The notes under the pieces are model-generated. The model worked only from the letters and a program-made list of their open reading frames with translations, was not told the DNA's origin and made no database searches. Shown here piece by piece: positions 14,409 through 16,235 of a stretch of 16,235 bases of DNA. The position numbers and the translations under genes are program-made. Every line of letters starts with the position of its first letter. The stretch's first letter is position 1. Source of the DNA: Alphaproteobacteria bacterium (GTDB lineage Bacteria > Pseudomonadota > Alphaproteobacteria > Rhizobiales > Aestuariivirgaceae); NCBI GenBank assembly GCA_020441605.1, contig JAGRLX010000165.1, forward strand, positions 309 through 16,543, in the 5' to 3' direction.

Positions 14409-15725
14409 GTGAGCGACAGGTGGATCCGCAAGGGGCTGAAGGAACGGCAATTGGCCGCTGCGGCCCTGGGCGAGGTCATCGGCAATGGCAAGCAGTGCGA
14501 CGAAGCGCTGGAACTGAGCCGGGCCGACACGTCATTGCCGGCGCGGGACCGCGCATTCGTTCAGGCCATCGTCATGACCAGCCTGCGCCACCGTGGCATC
14601 ATCGATCGGGTTCTGTCGGATTTTCTCGCCCGGCCGCTGCCCGCCAAGGCGCAACAGGCGCGATGGCTTCTGATGACCGCGACCGCGCAATTGCTGTTCA
14701 TGGATGCTCCGGCCTACGCAGTCATCGACCTGTCGGTGGAGGCGGCCCGCGCCGATCGGAAATCCCAACATCTTGCCGGGCTGGTAAATGCCGTCCTGCG
14801 CCGCGTGGCCAGCGATGGGAAGGCTCGGCTCGATTCACTCGATCCGGCTCGGGACAATCTGCCACCCTGGTTATGGCAGCGATGGTGCCTGATTTACGGT
14901 GAAGCTGCCGCGCGTCAGATCGTACTGGCCCATGCGCGGGAACCGGCGACCGACCTCTCGGTGAAAGCCGATCCGGAGGATTGGGCCCGCCGCCTGGGTG
15001 GATCATTGCTTCCAACCGGTACAATTCGCCTGCCGTCTGGACATGGGCCCATCGCGGATCTGCCCGGGTTTGCCGAGGGTGCGTGGTGGGTTCAGGATGT
15101 CGCCGCCGCTTTGCCGGTGCGCCTGTTCGGTGATGTTCGCGGCAAGCGCGTGCTCGACCTCTGCGCGGCACCGGGCGGCAAGACGATGCAACTCGCCGCG
15201 GCGGGCGGACAGGTTACGGCGGTGGATCGATCGGCCCAGCGACTCCAGCGGCTGCGGGACAATCTGTCCCGGTTGTCGCTTGCGGCCGAGGTGGTGACGG
15301 GGGCCGCCGAAGAATCGGGAAACCTTGGGGCCTTTGATGGGGTAATTCTCGATGCGCCCTGCTCGGCGACCGGTACAGTACGCCGTCATCCAGAACTCCC
15401 CTATCAGCGGACCGAATCAAGCATCGGCGTCTTGGCCGGGCGCCAGAAGATCATGCTCGATGCGGCGGCGGCCCGGGTGAAGCCTGGCGGACTGTTGGTG
15501 TACTGCACATGCTCTCTCGAACCCGAAGAAGGCGAGGGGCAAATCGAGCGGTTCCTTGACCACCATGACGACTTTCAGCTGCAACCGATCGCGCCCGGTG
15601 AGGGCGGCATGCCGGACATATTCATCTCCGAGACGGGATATCTGCGAACCCTGCCGTTCATGGCGTGCGGCACGGCCGAGACCATGGACGGATTCTTCGC
15701 CGCCCGGCTGCTGAGGACCGGCTAG
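14409..15725 (+). CDS. rsmB: 16S rRNA m5C methyltransferase RsmB (Fmu/Sun)
   Basis: A 438-residue enzyme that methylates a cytosine of 16S rRNA (C967 in E. coli). An N-terminal NusB-like RNA-binding domain (about 1-140) precedes the SAM-dependent domain. Motif I is [12 protein letters not shown] (248-259). Motif IV is DAPCSATGT with C318, and motif VI is YCTCS with catalytic C366 or C368; the two-cysteine mechanism is typical of Fmu proteins. I chose the GTG at 14409 because upstream in-frame sequence is antisense-like overlap with htpX, and this start gives the usual length. It begins 1 nt after htpX, so translation is likely coupled. Confidence 0.94.
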   Translation: MSDRWIRKGLKERQLAAAALGEVIGNGKQCDEALELSRADTSLPARDRAFVQAIVMTSLRHRGIIDRVLSDFLARPLPAKAQQARWLLMTATAQLLFMDAPAYAVIDLSVEAARADRKSQHLAGLVNAVLRRVASDGKARLDSLDPARDNLPPWLWQRWCLIYGEAAARQIVLAHAREPATDLSVKADPEDWARRLGGSLLPTGTIRLPSGHGPIADLPGFAEGAWWVQDVAAALPVRLFGDVRGKRVLDLCAAPGGKTMQLAAAGGQVTAVDRSAQRLQRLRDNLSRLSLAAEVVTGAAEESGNLGAFDGVILDAPCSATGTVRRHPELPYQRTESSIGVLAGRQKIMLDAAAARVKPGGLLVYCTCSLEPEEGEGQIERFLDHHDDFQLQPIAPGEGGMPDIFISETGYLRTLPFMACGTAETMDGFFAARLLRTG

Positions 15726-15813
15726 AACCTGGGTTCCCACCCCGATTTGTCCAGAACGGGTTTCACGTTGCCAAGATTGTGCTATGCGGCGGCAGGTACA
15801 GCTTCGGAATTGG

Positions 15814-16235
15814 ATGATGAATCGCTCGGTATCGCGTGCGTTGCTCTCGGTCTCGGACAAATCCGGGCTGGTGGATTTGGCCCGGGACTTGTCCAGCCTT
15901 GGAATTGAGATCATTTCGACCGGCGGGACCGCGAAGGCCCTCATGGCCGCGGGGATCGCCGTGGTGGATGTCTCGGAGGTCACCGGCTTTCCGGAGATCA
16001 TGGACGGCAGGGTAAAGACTCTCCATCCCAAGGTTCATGGCGGTCTGCTGTCGGTGCGTGGCGATCCCAGCCATGAGCAGGCGCGGGAGACTCACGGCAT
16101 CGGCCTCATTGATCTGCTGGTGGTCAATCTCTATCCGTTCGAGCAGACCATCGCCGGCGATGCCAAATGGTCAGATGCGGTGGAGAACATTGACATCGGC
16201 GGCCCGGCGATGATCCGCGCGGCGGCCAAGAATCA
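15814..16235 (+). CDS. purH: Bifunctional IMP cyclohydrolase/AICAR transformylase PurH, N-terminal part (partial)
   Basis: The first 140 codons are present; the gene runs off the window. PurH carries out the last two steps of purine synthesis, AICAR to formyl-AICAR to IMP. The N-terminal IMP cyclohydrolase (MGS-like) domain is clear: [54 protein letters not shown] and [17 protein letters not shown]. The transformylase domain lies outside. The start is one of two adjacent ATGs (15814 or 15817), which match the usual N-terminus; an ATG at 15784 would add ten unlikely residues. The gap to rsmB is 88 nt, with no clear promoter seen. Confidence 0.96.
   Translation, partial: MMNRSVSRALLSVSDKSGLVDLARDLSSLGIEIISTGGTAKALMAAGIAVVDVSEVTGFPEIMDGRVKTLHPKVHGGLLSVRGDPSHEQARETHGIGLIDLLVVNLYPFEQTIAGDAKWSDAVENIDIGGPAMIRAAAKN

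Overview
The window looks like chromosomal housekeeping DNA from a GC-rich alphaproteobacterium. The signs are a DUF1674/SDHAF4 gene beside htpX, a YqaA–DsbB pair, an ArfB-type rescue factor, a GluQ synthetase, an AFG1/ZapE ATPase and a methylmalonate-semialdehyde dehydrogenase. The exact order cannot be settled from sequence alone. There is no insertion sequence, CRISPR array, phage gene or rRNA. One tRNA gene, tRNA-Leu(CAA), is present.

Layout. Bases 1-342 hold the 3' end of mmsA, convergent with a lone spore-coat-U-like secreted protein gene (347-775, minus). A plus-strand pair follows: an M50 site-2-protease-like membrane protein with an N-terminal SRPBCC domain (1093-2319) and zapE (2326-3414). 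From 7213 back to 3532 runs a tightly packed minus-strand operon: D-Ala-D-Ala carboxypeptidase, EamA transporter, COG0523/CobW GTPase with a His-rich linker, and ArsC/Spx-like reductase.

Between 7214 and 7588 lies a divergent control region. Near its right end is a 20-bp perfect palindrome made of two CG-centred LacI-type sites, sitting exactly between a -35 and a -10 element. It drives a phytanoyl-CoA-dioxygenase-family gene (7589-8464) and a LacI regulator (8488-9495), apparently a self-regulated two-gene cassette of unknown substrate. The tRNA-Leu gene (9513-9598, minus) has a recognisable promoter.

The right part is dense. It holds arfB, a yqaA-like gene and dsbB in a close run (9663-11193). 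An HNH endonuclease gene and an AlkA-type glycosylase gene follow on the minus strand. Then come gluQ, convergent with the small SDHAF4-like gene, htpX with rsmB starting 1 nt after it, and the 5' part of purH, cut by the window edge.

The parts that most reward follow-up are the PhyH–LacI cassette with its operator, and the SRPBCC–M50 protease coupled to zapE. Nothing in the window is a clear, wholly new multi-gene system. Most genes are recognisable single-family housekeeping genes.
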